Part shown: one piece after another, positions 50,481 through 59,340 of the stretch
Layout of the letters: the number at the start of each line of letters is the position of its first letter
How positions within the stretch are numbered: the stretch's first letter is position 1
NCBI RefSeq assembly: GCF_042654585.1
Contig: NZ_JBHSGR010000006.1
Span: forward strand, 1 to 64,000
DNA length: 64,000 bases
Reading direction: 5' to 3'
Origin: Geodermatophilus arenarius
GTDB taxonomy: Bacteria; Actinomycetota; Actinomycetes; Mycobacteriales; Geodermatophilaceae
Translations under genes and position numbers: made by a program
The notes under the pieces: model-generated
What the model was told of the DNA's origin: nothing
Seen by the model: the letters and a program-made list of their open reading frames with translations, nothing else
The model's database searches: none

Positions 50481-51007
50481 GGCCGCTCCTCCGGCTGCGC
50501 GCAGGGGCCGGCGGCCCACCACTCCCCCATCCCGGCCACCGCGCGGTCGCCGATCGGGTTGACGCCGGGCCCCGCGGCCAGCGCGTGGCCGGCCAGGGCG
50601 TGCAGGCACTTGACCCGGTCGGGCATGCCGCCGGCGGTGTTGCGGGTGGGCAGCTCGCCGAGGGCGTCGCGCTCGGCCAGGTAGGCCTCGTGCGCCGCCC
50701 GGTAGGCCGCGGCGAGGTCGGCGTCGGTGCCGAGGTCGGCCTGCCACTCGCGCATGCGCCCGGTGGACTCCAGCCGGCTGGCGGCCGCCGACGCCCGCGG
50801 GCAGGTCAGGTAGTACAGCGTGGGGAACGGCGTGCCGTCCTCCAGCCGCGGCGAGGTCTGGACGACGTCGGGCTGGCCGCACGGGCAGCGGTGCGCGACC
50901 GCCCGCACGGCGCGCGGCGGCCGGCCCAGCTGCCGGGCGACGACCTCGCGCTCCTCCGGCGTGATCGGCTCGTGCACCCGGCGTCCCGGGGTGGTCGGGG
51001 TGGTCAC
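50477..51007 (-). CDS. DUF501 domain protein
   Basis: This 176-residue protein is read from GTG 51007. The DUF501 pattern is VVARQLGRPPRAVRAVAHRCPCGQPDVV, LEDGTPFPTLYYLTCPRASAAASRLE, and a C-terminal GGMPDRVKCLHALAGHALAAGPGVNPIGD. Conserved Cys/His residues (RCPCG, TCPR, KCLH, GH) suggest metal binding. The function is unknown, but it is fixed between ftsB and ppx across actinobacteria. The in-frame extension upstream of 51007 is a shadow of ftsB. The start codon is 44 bp downstream of the ftsB stop. Confidence 0.92.
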   Translation of the reverse strand: MTTPTTPGRRVHEPITPEEREVVARQLGRPPRAVRAVAHRCPCGQPDVVQTSPRLEDGTPFPTLYYLTCPRASAAASRLESTGRMREWQADLGTDADLAAAYRAAHEAYLAERDALGELPTRNTAGGMPDRVKCLHALAGHALAAGPGVNPIGDRAVAGMGEWWAAGPCAQPEERP

Positions 51008-51051
51008 CAGGGAAGTCTGCGGCAGCGGCTCGACGGGCCCGACGGCGCCCC

Positions 51052-51591
51052 TCAGCCGTCGGCGCCGGCCACCGAGCCGAGCAGCTCCTCGTACCAGGGC
51101 CGCGGCGCGGCGTCGACGGCGTCGGGCAGCGTGCCGGCGTCGCCCTCGGCCGCCTCGCCGTCGACCACGACGACGAGCCGGTCGCCGGGCAGCACGTAGG
51201 CCAGCCGCTCGCGGGCCTCGCGGGCGGTCCACGCCGGGTCGGCCTGCCGCTCGAGCTCGGCCTGCAGGTCGGCGATGCGCTCGTCGTAGGCGGTGCTCTC
51301 CGCGGCCAGCCGGGCGATCTCGGCACGGCCGTCCAGCCACTGCCGCACCGGCCCGGCCAGCGTGAGCGACAGCAGCAGGAGCAGCCCGACGAACACCACG
51401 GTGCGGCCGGTGAACAGCGGCCGGCGCGCCGCCGCGGGACGCGCGGGCGTCCGCGGCGGCGTGCGCCGGCCGGGGCGGCGGGCCTCGGGACGGCTGCCGG
51501 CGCCCGACCGCGTCCCGGCCGGGACCGGCCGCGACGCCGCGTGCGACAGCGGGCGGCCGGTCGAGCGCCGCCGCCCCGAACCGGCGCTCAC
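51052..51591 (-). CDS. ftsB: Septum formation initiator FtsB/DivIC family protein
   Basis: This 179-residue protein has a long basic Pro/Arg-rich cytoplasmic N-terminus (about 1-60), one membrane helix (GRTVVFVGLLLLLSLTLAGP), a coiled coil (about 85-118, RAEIARLAAESTAYDERIAD) and a conserved REARERLAYVLPGDRLVVVV motif. It belongs to the FtsB-FtsL-FtsQ divisome subcomplex. The extended N-terminus is typical of actinobacteria. It follows eno by 4 bp and is presumably co-transcribed with it. Confidence 0.92.
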   Translation of the reverse strand: MSAGSGRRRSTGRPLSHAASRPVPAGTRSGAGSRPEARRPGRRTPPRTPARPAAARRPLFTGRTVVFVGLLLLLSLTLAGPVRQWLDGRAEIARLAAESTAYDERIADLQAELERQADPAWTAREARERLAYVLPGDRLVVVVDGEAAEGDAGTLPDAVDAAPRPWYEELLGSVAGADG

Positions 51592-51595
51592 CGGG

Positions 51596-52876
51596 TCAGG
51601 AGGTCCGCAGGCGCGGGAAGGCCGCCGCGCCGGCGTAGCGCGCGGCGTCGTCGAGCTCCTCCTCGATGCGCAGCAGCTGGTTGTACTTCGCCACCCGCTC
51701 GCTGCGCGCCGGCGCGCCGGTCTTGATCTGCCCGCAGTCGGTGGCGACGGCGAGGTCGGCGATCGTGGTGTCCTCGGTCTCGCCCGAGCGGTGGCTCATC
51801 ATGCAGCGGTAGCCGTTGCGGTGCGCCAGGTTCACCGCGTCGAGGGTCTCGGTCAGCGTGCCGATCTGGTTGACCTTCACCAGCAGCGCGTTCGCGGCCC
51901 CGCGCTCGATCCCGTCGGCGAGGCGGGCCGGGTTGGTGACGAACAGGTCGTCGCCGACGATCTGCACGCGGTCACCGAGGGCGGCGGTCATGGCGACCCA
52001 GCCGTCCCAGTCCTCCTCCGACAGCGGGTCCTCGATGGAGACCACCGGGTAGGCGTCGACGAGCTCGCGGTAGTAGTCGACGAGGTACTCCGCAGAGCGG
52101 GTCTGCCCCTCGAAGTCGTAGCCGCCCTCGCCGTGGAACTCGGTGGCGGCGACGTCGAGGGCGAAGGCGATGTCGGTGCCCAGGGAGTAGCCGGCCTTCT
52201 CCACCGCCTCGGCGATGAGGTCGAGCGCGGCCCGGTTGGTCGGCAGGTCGGGCGCGAAGCCGCCCTCGTCACCGAGGCCGGTGGACAGGCCGCGGCCCTT
52301 CAGCACCGACTTGAGCGCGTGGTAGGTCTCCGTGCCCACGGCCAGCGCCTCGGCGAAGGTCGCCGCCCCGATCGGGGCGATCATGAACTCCTGCACGTCG
52401 ACGTTGCTGTCGGCGTGGGCGCCGCCGTTGAGGATGTTCATCATCGGCACCGGCAGCAGGTGGGACGACGGCCCGCCGACGTAGCGGAACAGCGGCAGGC
52501 CGGTGGACTCGGCGGCGGCGCGGGCGACGGCGAGGCTGACGCCGAGGATCGCGTTGGCGCCCAGCCGCGACTTGTCCGGGGTGCCGTCGAGGTCGAGCAG
52601 GCGCTGGTCGACCAGCCGCTGCTCGGTGGCCTCGTAGCCGACCAGCTCGGGGCCGATGACGTCGAGGACGCCGTCGACGGCCTTGGTGACGCCCTTGCCG
52701 CCGTAGCGGTCGTCCCCGTCGCGCAGCTCCACCGCCTCGAAGGCGCCGGTGGAGGCGCCGCTCGGGACCGCGGCCCGCGCGATCGTCCCGTCGTCGAGGG
52801 CGACCTCGACCTCCACGGTGGGGTTACCGCGCGAGTCCAGGATCTCCCGCGCGCCTACGGCATCGATGCTCGGCAC
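51596..52876 (-). CDS. eno: Enolase
   Basis: This 426-residue protein is read from GTG 52876. Enolase hallmarks are AREILDSRGNPTVEVEV, VPSGASTGAFEA, MMNILNGGAHADSNVDVQEF, VVSIEDPLSEEDWDGW (Mg ligands), LVKVNQIGTLTETLDAV (catalytic Lys) and MMSHRSGETEDTTIADLAV. It interconverts 2-phosphoglycerate and phosphoenolpyruvate. The start is supported by a TAGGCT -10 box exactly 7 bases upstream, suggesting a leaderless transcript; the in-frame extension to 52909 would run through that box. It heads the eno-ftsB-DUF501-ppx operon. Confidence 0.97.
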   Translation of the reverse strand: MPSIDAVGAREILDSRGNPTVEVEVALDDGTIARAAVPSGASTGAFEAVELRDGDDRYGGKGVTKAVDGVLDVIGPELVGYEATEQRLVDQRLLDLDGTPDKSRLGANAILGVSLAVARAAAESTGLPLFRYVGGPSSHLLPVPMMNILNGGAHADSNVDVQEFMIAPIGAATFAEALAVGTETYHALKSVLKGRGLSTGLGDEGGFAPDLPTNRAALDLIAEAVEKAGYSLGTDIAFALDVAATEFHGEGGYDFEGQTRSAEYLVDYYRELVDAYPVVSIEDPLSEEDWDGWVAMTAALGDRVQIVGDDLFVTNPARLADGIERGAANALLVKVNQIGTLTETLDAVNLAHRNGYRCMMSHRSGETEDTTIADLAVATDCGQIKTGAPARSERVAKYNQLLRIEEELDDAARYAGAAAFPRLRTS

Positions 52877-52883
52877 GGTGAGC

Positions 52884-52889
52884 AGCCTA
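52884..52889 (-). promoter_or_regulatory. -10 box of leaderless eno promoter
   Basis: TAGGCT on the minus strand lies 7 bases before the eno GTG, with no ribosome site in between. The predicted transcript would begin at the start codon. Confidence 0.5.
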
Positions 52890-53034
52890 GCGAGGCGGGC
52901 GGGGTTCACCCGGGACGCGTGGTCCCCGGGACTCCGGTAACGGAGCAGTCACGGTGCGGCCTCGGCGGAACCGATCCGGCGATAACCTCGTCGTGGCGGG
53001 CGTCTTCCCCACGTCTGCGCCGTCGGAGGACCCG

Positions 53035-53712
53035 ATGACCGAGCGCCAGCAGCAGCGACCCCCCGGGTACGGCGCCGGAGCCGCGCCGCCACCACCCCCC
53101 GTGGACGTGGCCGCGGAGGCGGCTCCCTCCGTCCTCGGGTTCGCGCCGGACCCCGCCGAGGACGACGACGAGGACGTCGAGCCGGTCCCGGACGGCACGA
53201 CGGTGGCCGGGGTGGCGGCCGGCCCCGGCCGGCTGGCCTACGTGCGGCGCCCCGACGTCGTCGGCGGGGTGCTCCTGCTGCTGGCCGGCGTGGCCGACGG
53301 GGCCAGCGTGTGGCTGCCGTGGGAACGGGGGGAGGAGACCACCGGGCTGCACCTGGTGGTGCGCGCCGTCGACGCGGCCCGGGAGGGGGTCGACGAGCTC
53401 GGGCGCACCGGCCTGTGGCAGCCGGCGGCGGTGGCGCTCGGCGGTGCGGTGCTCGTCGTCCTCGGGCTCCTGCTGCTCCGCCCCGCGCGCGGCCACCGGG
53501 TGTCCGGGGTGCTGGCGCTGGGGGTCGCGCTGGCCGTGGCCGCCGCGGTCGTCGCACGCCTGGTGGACGCCGGCTGGGACGTCCACCGGCTCGGGCCGGG
53601 CGTCTGGTGCGCCGCCGCGGTCGCCGGGCTGGGCGTGCTCGGCGCGCTGAAGGCCATGCTCACCGCGCCACGGGTCACCACCGCGCCGGCCGAGCGACTC
53701 CCCGTCGGCTAG
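53035..53712 (+). CDS. Membrane protein with four predicted helices, function unknown
   Basis: This 225-residue protein is read from ATG 53035 with CGGAGGA five bases upstream; the frame is open to 52954 but that part overlaps promoter sequence. An N-terminal Pro-rich and acidic segment (about 1-60, with DPAEDDDEDVEP) precedes four hydrophobic helices (about 75-95, 135-155, 163-182, 194-212). No family is recognised. In mycobacteria a lipoprotein gene (lpqU) occupies this position between mazG and eno. The stop codon TAG is shared, through a CTAG palindrome, with the stop of the convergent mazG. Confidence 0.75.
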   Translation: MTERQQQRPPGYGAGAAPPPPPVDVAAEAAPSVLGFAPDPAEDDDEDVEPVPDGTTVAGVAAGPGRLAYVRRPDVVGGVLLLLAGVADGASVWLPWERGEETTGLHLVVRAVDAAREGVDELGRTGLWQPAAVALGGAVLVVLGLLLLRPARGHRVSGVLALGVALAVAAAVVARLVDAGWDVHRLGPGVWCAAAVAGLGVLGALKAMLTAPRVTTAPAERLPVG

Positions 53713-54608
53713 CCGCGGCGGCGGGCCTCGGCGTCGAGCTCGCCGGCGTAGCGGCGGACCGCCTCGCGCAGCGCGTCCTCGGCGTCCCAGCCGCGCTGCA
53801 CGGCCGCGGCGACCACGGCCAGCAGCCGCTCCCCGAGCTCCTCCGGCGACGTCGAGCCCAGCTCGGCCGGCTCCGGCGTCGGGAACCCGGCCCGGGCGGC
53901 CCGCCGCACCAGCGCCGTCCCCCACGCGGTGGCCGGCTGCGAGCGCGAGACGCCCTCGGTGGGCGAGCGCCGCTGCTTCTCCGCCTTCTTGATCTCCTCC
54001 CAGCCCGCCTCGACGCCGGCCACGTCGCGGGGACCGGCGTCGCCGAACACGTGCGGGTGCCGGCGGACCAGCTTCTCGACCAGGTCGCGGGCCACGTCGT
54101 CGACGTCGAAGCGCCGGTCCGGGCCGGCCTCGGCGGCGACGCGGGCGTGGAAGACGACCTGCAGCAGCACGTCGCCGAGCTCCTCACGCATCGCGACCGG
54201 GTCGTCGTCGACGATGGCGTCGTAGGCCTCGTGGGCCTCCTCGAGGAGGTAGCCGCGCAGCGAGGAGTGGGTCTGCTCGGCGTCCCAGGGGCAGCCGCCG
54301 GGCGAGCGCAGCCGGTCCATCAGCGCGACGACGTCGAGCAGGTGGGCGCCGGGCGGCTCGGGGGCGCCGTCGACGACCGGCCGCCCGGCCACGTCCTCCC
54401 CCGGGGCCGCGAGGCAGGCGACGTCGCAGTCCAGGCCGGCCGCGTCGGCGGCGTCGGCGACCTGCCACCCGGCGGCGCGCAGCACGTCCGCGGTGGCCGC
54501 GGCGCCGGGCAGCGCGGCGATCCGGCGCCCGGCCAGCGCGGCCCAGCCGGCCGGGCCGAGCAGGCCGGGCAGCCGCGGGCTGACCGTGACGACGACGGCC
54601 GGGGGCAC
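53709..54608 (-). CDS. mazG: Nucleoside triphosphate pyrophosphohydrolase MazG
   Basis: This 299-residue protein is read from GTG 54608. The MazG core (about 85-190) has LMDRLRSPGGCPWDAEQTHSSL, the metal-binding YLLEEAHEAYDAI and MREELGDVLLQVVFHA helices (EExxE/ExxD), and RRHPHVFGD. The N-terminal ~80 residues form a Rossmann-like extra domain as in other actinobacterial MazG, and the usual second MazG repeat is reduced to the C-terminal GERLLAVVAAAVQRGWDAEDAL helix pair. It degrades damaged or regulatory nucleotides. It begins 4 bp after the SurA-like gene stop in the order mfd-surA-like-mazG. Confidence 0.93.
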   Translation of the reverse strand: MPPAVVVTVSPRLPGLLGPAGWAALAGRRIAALPGAAATADVLRAAGWQVADAADAAGLDCDVACLAAPGEDVAGRPVVDGAPEPPGAHLLDVVALMDRLRSPGGCPWDAEQTHSSLRGYLLEEAHEAYDAIVDDDPVAMREELGDVLLQVVFHARVAAEAGPDRRFDVDDVARDLVEKLVRRHPHVFGDAGPRDVAGVEAGWEEIKKAEKQRRSPTEGVSRSQPATAWGTALVRRAARAGFPTPEPAELGSTSPEELGERLLAVVAAAVQRGWDAEDALREAVRRYAGELDAEARRRG

Positions 54609-54612
54609 CGGG

Positions 54613-55626
54613 TCAGCCCTCGCCGGTGGTGGGGGCCGCGGCACCGGCGTCGTCGAGCAGGTCGACCACGCCGCCCTCCGCCTCCTGCACCACGTCCTGG
54701 TCACCGAACTCGCCGTAGCGCGGGTTGACGGTGACGCCGACGTCGTCGCGGACCTCGTCGACCACCGCCGCCCCGGCCTCCTCGGCGCCCTGCGCGGCCT
54801 CGTCCTCCAGCTGCGGCCGGACCTCCTCGAACGACGGCGTCGTCCGCTGCCCGACGAAGGCGACCACCACGCCGGGCACGTCGCCGACGGTGACGCTGAA
54901 GCCGGTGTTCGGCGGGGCGGCGGCCACGCCCTCGGCCAGCGGCGCGGGGACGTCGGCGGTGCCGGTCGGCTGCAGCGCGGGCAGGGTGATCTCGCCCGGG
55001 TACCGCGCCGCGACCGCCGGGTACGAGGCGGGCGCGGCGGCCAGCTCGGCGACGACGGCGTCGGCGGTGGCCTGGTCGGGGACGGCGAAGTAGCCGAGCT
55101 CCACCTGCTCCAGGCCGGCGCGGACCTCCTCGTACCGGGCGCGCAGCGCGGCCTCGTCGGTCCCGGGGTCCTCACCGGCGGCGACGCCGAGCTCCCGGCG
55201 GAGCAGCTGCTGGCGGGCGCTCTCCCGGATGTCCTCGCGCGAGTAGCCCTGCGAGGCGGCCTGCGCGTAGAGCTCCTCCACGTCGCGGCCGGCCAGCGCG
55301 GTCTCGATGAAGGCGCCGACCTCGGCGTCGCCGACCTCGACGTCGCTGCGCCGGGCCGCCTCGGCGTAGAGCTCCTGGCGCACGAGCAGGGTGAGCACCT
55401 GGCGGGTGTAGTCGGTGCCGCCGCCCCCGACGGCCTCGGCGATCGCGGGGTCGGCCAGCCGCTCGTCGACGGCGGCCTGCAGCTCGGCCACGGTCACCTG
55501 CTGGTCCCCGACGTAGGCGGCGACGTTGGGCGAGGTCCGGCAGCCGGTCACCGTGACGGCGGCGGCCACGAGCCCGAGGACGACGGCGGCGGGACGGCGG
55601 GTGCGCACCCGGGCAGGCTGCCACAT
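54613..55626 (-). CDS. SurA/PrsA-like lipoprotein (peptidyl-prolyl isomerase-related)
   Basis: This 337-residue protein is read from ATG 55626. It has a lipoprotein signal (VVLGLVAAAVTVTGC, lipobox Cys near 29). A SurA-N-like helical domain follows (VAAYVGDQQVTVAELQAAVDERL, LTLLVRQELYAEAARRSDVEV), then a region in place of the parvulin domain (AALRARYEEVRAGLEQVELGYFAV to FSVTVGDVPGVVVAFVGQRT). The catalytic parvulin residues are not evident, so it may be a chaperone only. It would act outside the membrane on secreted proteins. The gene lies between mfd and mazG. The huge in-frame extension upstream is a shadow of mfd. Confidence 0.85.
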   Translation of the reverse strand: MWQPARVRTRRPAAVVLGLVAAAVTVTGCRTSPNVAAYVGDQQVTVAELQAAVDERLADPAIAEAVGGGGTDYTRQVLTLLVRQELYAEAARRSDVEVGDAEVGAFIETALAGRDVEELYAQAASQGYSREDIRESARQQLLRRELGVAAGEDPGTDEAALRARYEEVRAGLEQVELGYFAVPDQATADAVVAELAAAPASYPAVAARYPGEITLPALQPTGTADVPAPLAEGVAAAPPNTGFSVTVGDVPGVVVAFVGQRTTPSFEEVRPQLEDEAAQGAEEAGAAVVDEVRDDVGVTVNPRYGEFGDQDVVQEAEGGVVDLLDDAGAAAPTTGEG

Positions 55627-55655
55627 GGGGTGTGACGGTCGTCGCAGGCGCCGCC

Positions 55656-58600
55656 TCAGGCGGCGACCGGCTGCTCGACGACCGCCTTCAGCAGCGAGTG
55701 CAGGTGCTCGAGCAGCGCGACGTCGCGGAGCGGGGTGCGCCGGTCGGGGCCGACCGGGACCTTGAGCGACACCGTCTGGACGGCGGACTTGTAGGTGGCG
55801 CCGTCGGCCAGCCGGGCCAGCCGCATCTGCTGCGACTCCCGCAGCGGCACCGGCGAGACCCGGATGGCGCGGCCCTGCAGCGACACCTCGGTGATGCCCA
55901 GCGCCCGCATCGCCGCGCGGAAGCGGGCGACCGCGAGCAGGTTGAGCACCGGCGCCGGCGGGGCGCCGTACCGGTCGGTGAGCTCGTCGAGCACCGCCTG
56001 CGCCTGGTCGTCGTCCTGCACCGAGGCGACCTTGCGGTAGGCCTCCATCCGCAGCCGCTCGCCGGGCACGTAGTCGTGCGGCAGGTGGGCGTCGACCGGC
56101 AGGTCCACCCGCACCTCGAGCGGCTCGGCCGGCGCCTCCTCGCCGCCGACCTGCGCCTTGTAGTCGGCCACCGCCTCGCCGACCAGCCGCACGTAGAGGT
56201 CGAAGCCGACCCCGGCGATGTGCCCGGACTGCTCGCCGCCGAGCAGGTTGCCCGCGCCGCGGATCTCCAGGTCCTTCATCGCCACGGCCATGCCGGCGCC
56301 GAGGTCGGTGTTGTGCGCGATGGTGGTCAGCCGGTCGACCGAGGTCTCGGTCAGCGGCCGCGACGGGTCGTAGGTGAAGTAGGCGTACGCACGCTCGCGG
56401 CCACGCCCCACCCGGCCGCGGATCTGGTGCAGCTGGGAGAGGCCGAAGGTGTCGGCGCGGTCGACGATCAGGGTGTTGGCGTTGGGGATGTCCAGGCCGG
56501 ACTCGACGATCGTCGTCGCGACCAGGACGTCGTACTCCTTCTCCCAGAAGCCGACCATGATCCGCTCGAGCTCGTGCTCCTTCATCTGGCCGTGGCCGAC
56601 GGCGACGCGGGCCTCGGGCACCAGCCGGCGGATCTTCGCCGCGGCCTTGTCGATCGACTGCACCCGGTTGTGGATGACGAACACCTGGCCGTCGCGCAGC
56701 AGCTCGCGGCGGATCGCGGCGGCCATCTGCTTGTCGTCCCACGCGCCCACGTAGGTGAGCACCGGGTGCCGCTCCTCCGGGGGCGTGAGGATCGTCGACA
56801 TCTCGCGGATGCCGGTCAGGCTCATCTCCAGCGTGCGCGGGATCGGGGTGGCCGACATCGACAGGACGTCGACCGCCGTCCGCATCGTCTTCAGGTACTC
56901 CTTGTGCTCGACGCCGAAGCGCTGCTCCTCGTCGACGACGACCAGGCCGAGGTCCTTCCAGCGGGTGGTCGGCTGCAGCAGCCGGTGGGTGCCGACGAGC
57001 ACGTCCACCTCGCCGCGGGCCAGCTCCTCGAGGATCTGCCGGGTCTCGGCGTCGGACTGGAAGCGGGAGAGCACCTTCACCGTCACCGGGAACTGGGCGA
57101 ACCGCTCGGAGAAGGTCTTGAAGTGCTGGTTGGCCAGCAGCGTCGTCGGCACCAGGACGGCGACCTGCTTGCCGTCCTGCACCGCCTTGAACGCGGCGCG
57201 GACGGCGATCTCGGTCTTCCCGTAGCCGACGTCGCCGCAGATGATCCGGTCCATCGGGACCGGGTTCTGCATGTCCGCCTTGACCTCGTCGATCGCGGCG
57301 AGCTGGTCGGGGGTCTCCTGGAACGGGAAGGCGTCCTCGAGCTCGCGCTGCCAGACCGTGTCGGGGCCGAAGGCGTGCCCCGAGGTCGCCATCCGGGCGG
57401 AGTAGAGCCGGATGAGCTCGGCGGCGATCTGCTTGACCGCCCGGCGGGCCTGGCCCTTGGTCTTCGCCCAGTCGGCGCCGCCGAGCTTGGACAGCGCCGG
57501 CTGCTCGCCGCCGACGTAGCGGGTGAGCTGGTCGAGGGAGTCGGTGGGCACGAACAGCCGGTCCGGCGGCTGGTTCCGCTTGCCGGGCGCGTACTCGACG
57601 ATCAGGTAGTCGCGCTGGCCGCCGTGCACGGTGCGGCTGACCATCTCGACGTAGCGGCCGATGCCGTGCTGCTCGTGGACGACGAGGTCGCCGGGCTGCA
57701 GCTGCACCAGGTCGACGGCGTTGCGGCGGCGCGCGGGCATCTTCACCGCGTCGCGCATGGTGGTGCCGCGCTGGCCGGTGAGGTCGTGCTCGGTGACCAG
57801 CGCCAGCCCCACGCCGGGCAGCGCGAAGCCGGACTCCAGGCTGCCCTGGGTGATCGAGGTCAGGTTCGCCTCGGGCGCGGACTCGATGCCGGGCACCAGC
57901 CGCACGCCGAGGTCGGCGGCGCCGAACTGGTCGGCGGCGCGCTGCGCGGGGCCGGGGCCGGCGAAGGTGACGACGACCCGCCAGCCGTCGCGGGTCCAGC
58001 CGCGCAGCGTCTCGACGGCGCGATCGAGGTCGCCGGAGAAGCGCTCGACGGTGCCCGCCTGCAGGGTCACCGACGACTCGTCGTCGACGTCCAGCGTGAA
58101 CGCGCCGGTGGTCCACCACGGCAGGCCGCGGCCCCGGGCGGCGGCCTCGACGTCGGCCAGCTCGCGGAACGACGACGCGCCCAGGTCCAGCGGCGCCTCG
58201 CCGGCCTCGGCGGCGGTGGCCCAGGACGCGGCGAGGAACTCCTCGGCGGTGCGCACCAGGTCGGCGGCCCGGCTGCGGACCCGCTCGGGGTCGGCGACGA
58301 GCACGTGGGTGCCGGCGGGCAGCAGGTCGGTGAGCAGCTGCAGCTGCCCCTCGACCAGCGCGGGGGTCAGCGACTCCATGCCCTCGACGGCGATGCCCTC
58401 GGCGAGCTTGCCGAGCAGCTCGGCCAGGCCCGGGTGCTGCGCGGCGAGCTCGGCGGCGCGGGCGCGGACGGCGTCGGTGAGCAGCAGCTCTCGGCACGGC
58501 GGCGCCCACAGCCGCTCGGGCCGCTCGTCGAGGGAGCGCTGGTCGGCGGCGGAGAAGTAGCGCAGCTCGTCGACCTCGTCGCCCCAGAACTCCACGCGGA

Positions 58601-59186
58601 CCGGGTGCGGCTCGGTGGGCGGGAAGACGTCGAGCAGGCCGCCGCGGACGGCGAACTCGCCGCGCTTCTCGACCAGCTCCACGCGGGTGTAAGCGGCGTC
58701 GGACAGCGCGCGGGCGACGTCGTCGAGCTCGGCGGTGCCGCCGGCCTTCAGCTCGACCGGCACGAGGTCGCCGAGGCCGGGGGCCAGCGGCTGCAGCACG
58801 CTGCGCACCGGTGCGACCAGCACGTCGATGCCGGTGTCGCCGGGGTGGGTCAGCTCGCGCAGCACGGCCAGCCGGCGGCCGACGGTGTCCGCCCGCGGGG
58901 ACAGCCGCTCGTGCGGCAGCGTCTCCCAGGACGGGAAGGTCTCCACGCGGCGGTCGGGCAGGAAGCAGCGCAGCACGTCCGCGGCGGCGTCGGCGTCCCG
59001 CTCGCCGGCGGTGACCAGCAGCACCGGGACGCCGGCACCCGGCTCCCGCGCGGCCAGGGCGGCGGCGACGAGCGGCTGCACCGGCGGCGGTGCGGTCACG
59101 GCGAGCTCGGCGGACCCGGCCGCGGCCACCACGCGCGCGACGCCGGGATCGGTGAGGACGACGTCGAGCACGCCGCGCAGACTCAC
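55656..59186 (-). CDS. mfd: Transcription-repair coupling factor Mfd
   Basis: This 1176-residue protein is read from GTG 59186 with AGGAGG upstream. It has the UvrB-like N-terminal modules, the RNA polymerase-interaction (CarD-like) domain near residue 490 (LQPGDLVVHEQHGIGRYVEM), and the RecG-like translocase. The translocase has Walker A CGDVGYGKTEIAVRAAFKA, DEEQ box LVVVDEEQRFGVEHKE, motif III SMSATPIPRTLEMS and the TRG-like GRVGRGRERAYAYF. The C-terminal TRCF domain ends the protein. It removes stalled RNA polymerase and recruits UvrA. Length is normal (about 1150). It starts the conserved mfd-mazG-eno region. Confidence 0.97.
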   Translation of the reverse strand: MSLRGVLDVVLTDPGVARVVAAAGSAELAVTAPPPVQPLVAAALAAREPGAGVPVLLVTAGERDADAAADVLRCFLPDRRVETFPSWETLPHERLSPRADTVGRRLAVLRELTHPGDTGIDVLVAPVRSVLQPLAPGLGDLVPVELKAGGTAELDDVARALSDAAYTRVELVEKRGEFAVRGGLLDVFPPTEPHPVRVEFWGDEVDELRYFSAADQRSLDERPERLWAPPCRELLLTDAVRARAAELAAQHPGLAELLGKLAEGIAVEGMESLTPALVEGQLQLLTDLLPAGTHVLVADPERVRSRAADLVRTAEEFLAASWATAAEAGEAPLDLGASSFRELADVEAAARGRGLPWWTTGAFTLDVDDESSVTLQAGTVERFSGDLDRAVETLRGWTRDGWRVVVTFAGPGPAQRAADQFGAADLGVRLVPGIESAPEANLTSITQGSLESGFALPGVGLALVTEHDLTGQRGTTMRDAVKMPARRRNAVDLVQLQPGDLVVHEQHGIGRYVEMVSRTVHGGQRDYLIVEYAPGKRNQPPDRLFVPTDSLDQLTRYVGGEQPALSKLGGADWAKTKGQARRAVKQIAAELIRLYSARMATSGHAFGPDTVWQRELEDAFPFQETPDQLAAIDEVKADMQNPVPMDRIICGDVGYGKTEIAVRAAFKAVQDGKQVAVLVPTTLLANQHFKTFSERFAQFPVTVKVLSRFQSDAETRQILEELARGEVDVLVGTHRLLQPTTRWKDLGLVVVDEEQRFGVEHKEYLKTMRTAVDVLSMSATPIPRTLEMSLTGIREMSTILTPPEERHPVLTYVGAWDDKQMAAAIRRELLRDGQVFVIHNRVQSIDKAAAKIRRLVPEARVAVGHGQMKEHELERIMVGFWEKEYDVLVATTIVESGLDIPNANTLIVDRADTFGLSQLHQIRGRVGRGRERAYAYFTYDPSRPLTETSVDRLTTIAHNTDLGAGMAVAMKDLEIRGAGNLLGGEQSGHIAGVGFDLYVRLVGEAVADYKAQVGGEEAPAEPLEVRVDLPVDAHLPHDYVPGERLRMEAYRKVASVQDDDQAQAVLDELTDRYGAPPAPVLNLLAVARFRAAMRALGITEVSLQGRAIRVSPVPLRESQQMRLARLADGATYKSAVQTVSLKVPVGPDRRTPLRDVALLEHLHSLLKAVVEQPVAA

Positions 59187-59252
59187 GGGGGTCTTCCTCC
59201 TGGGTGGACGGCCCGCTCCGTGCCGCCGGGTGCGGCGCAGGCCCGGCATCCC

Positions 59253-59258
59253 AGGCTA
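59253..59258 (-). promoter_or_regulatory. Candidate -10 box for mfd
   Basis: TAGCCT on the minus strand in the 154-bp gap upstream of mfd would give a leader of about 60 bases with an AGGAGG ribosome site. Confidence 0.45.
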
Positions 59259-59340
59259 GACCGCGGCGGGGACACCCGCCGGGGCCGGACCGGGAGGGCA
59301 GCGCCCGGACAGCCGATCCGGCCGGCGCACCGCCGACCGC

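Noticed and set aside
54613..58509. 1298-codon frame starting inside mfd and ending at the SurA-like lipoprotein
   Set aside because: Only the part from ATG 55626 has a lipobox and family motifs. The upstream part is a shadow of mfd in another frame.
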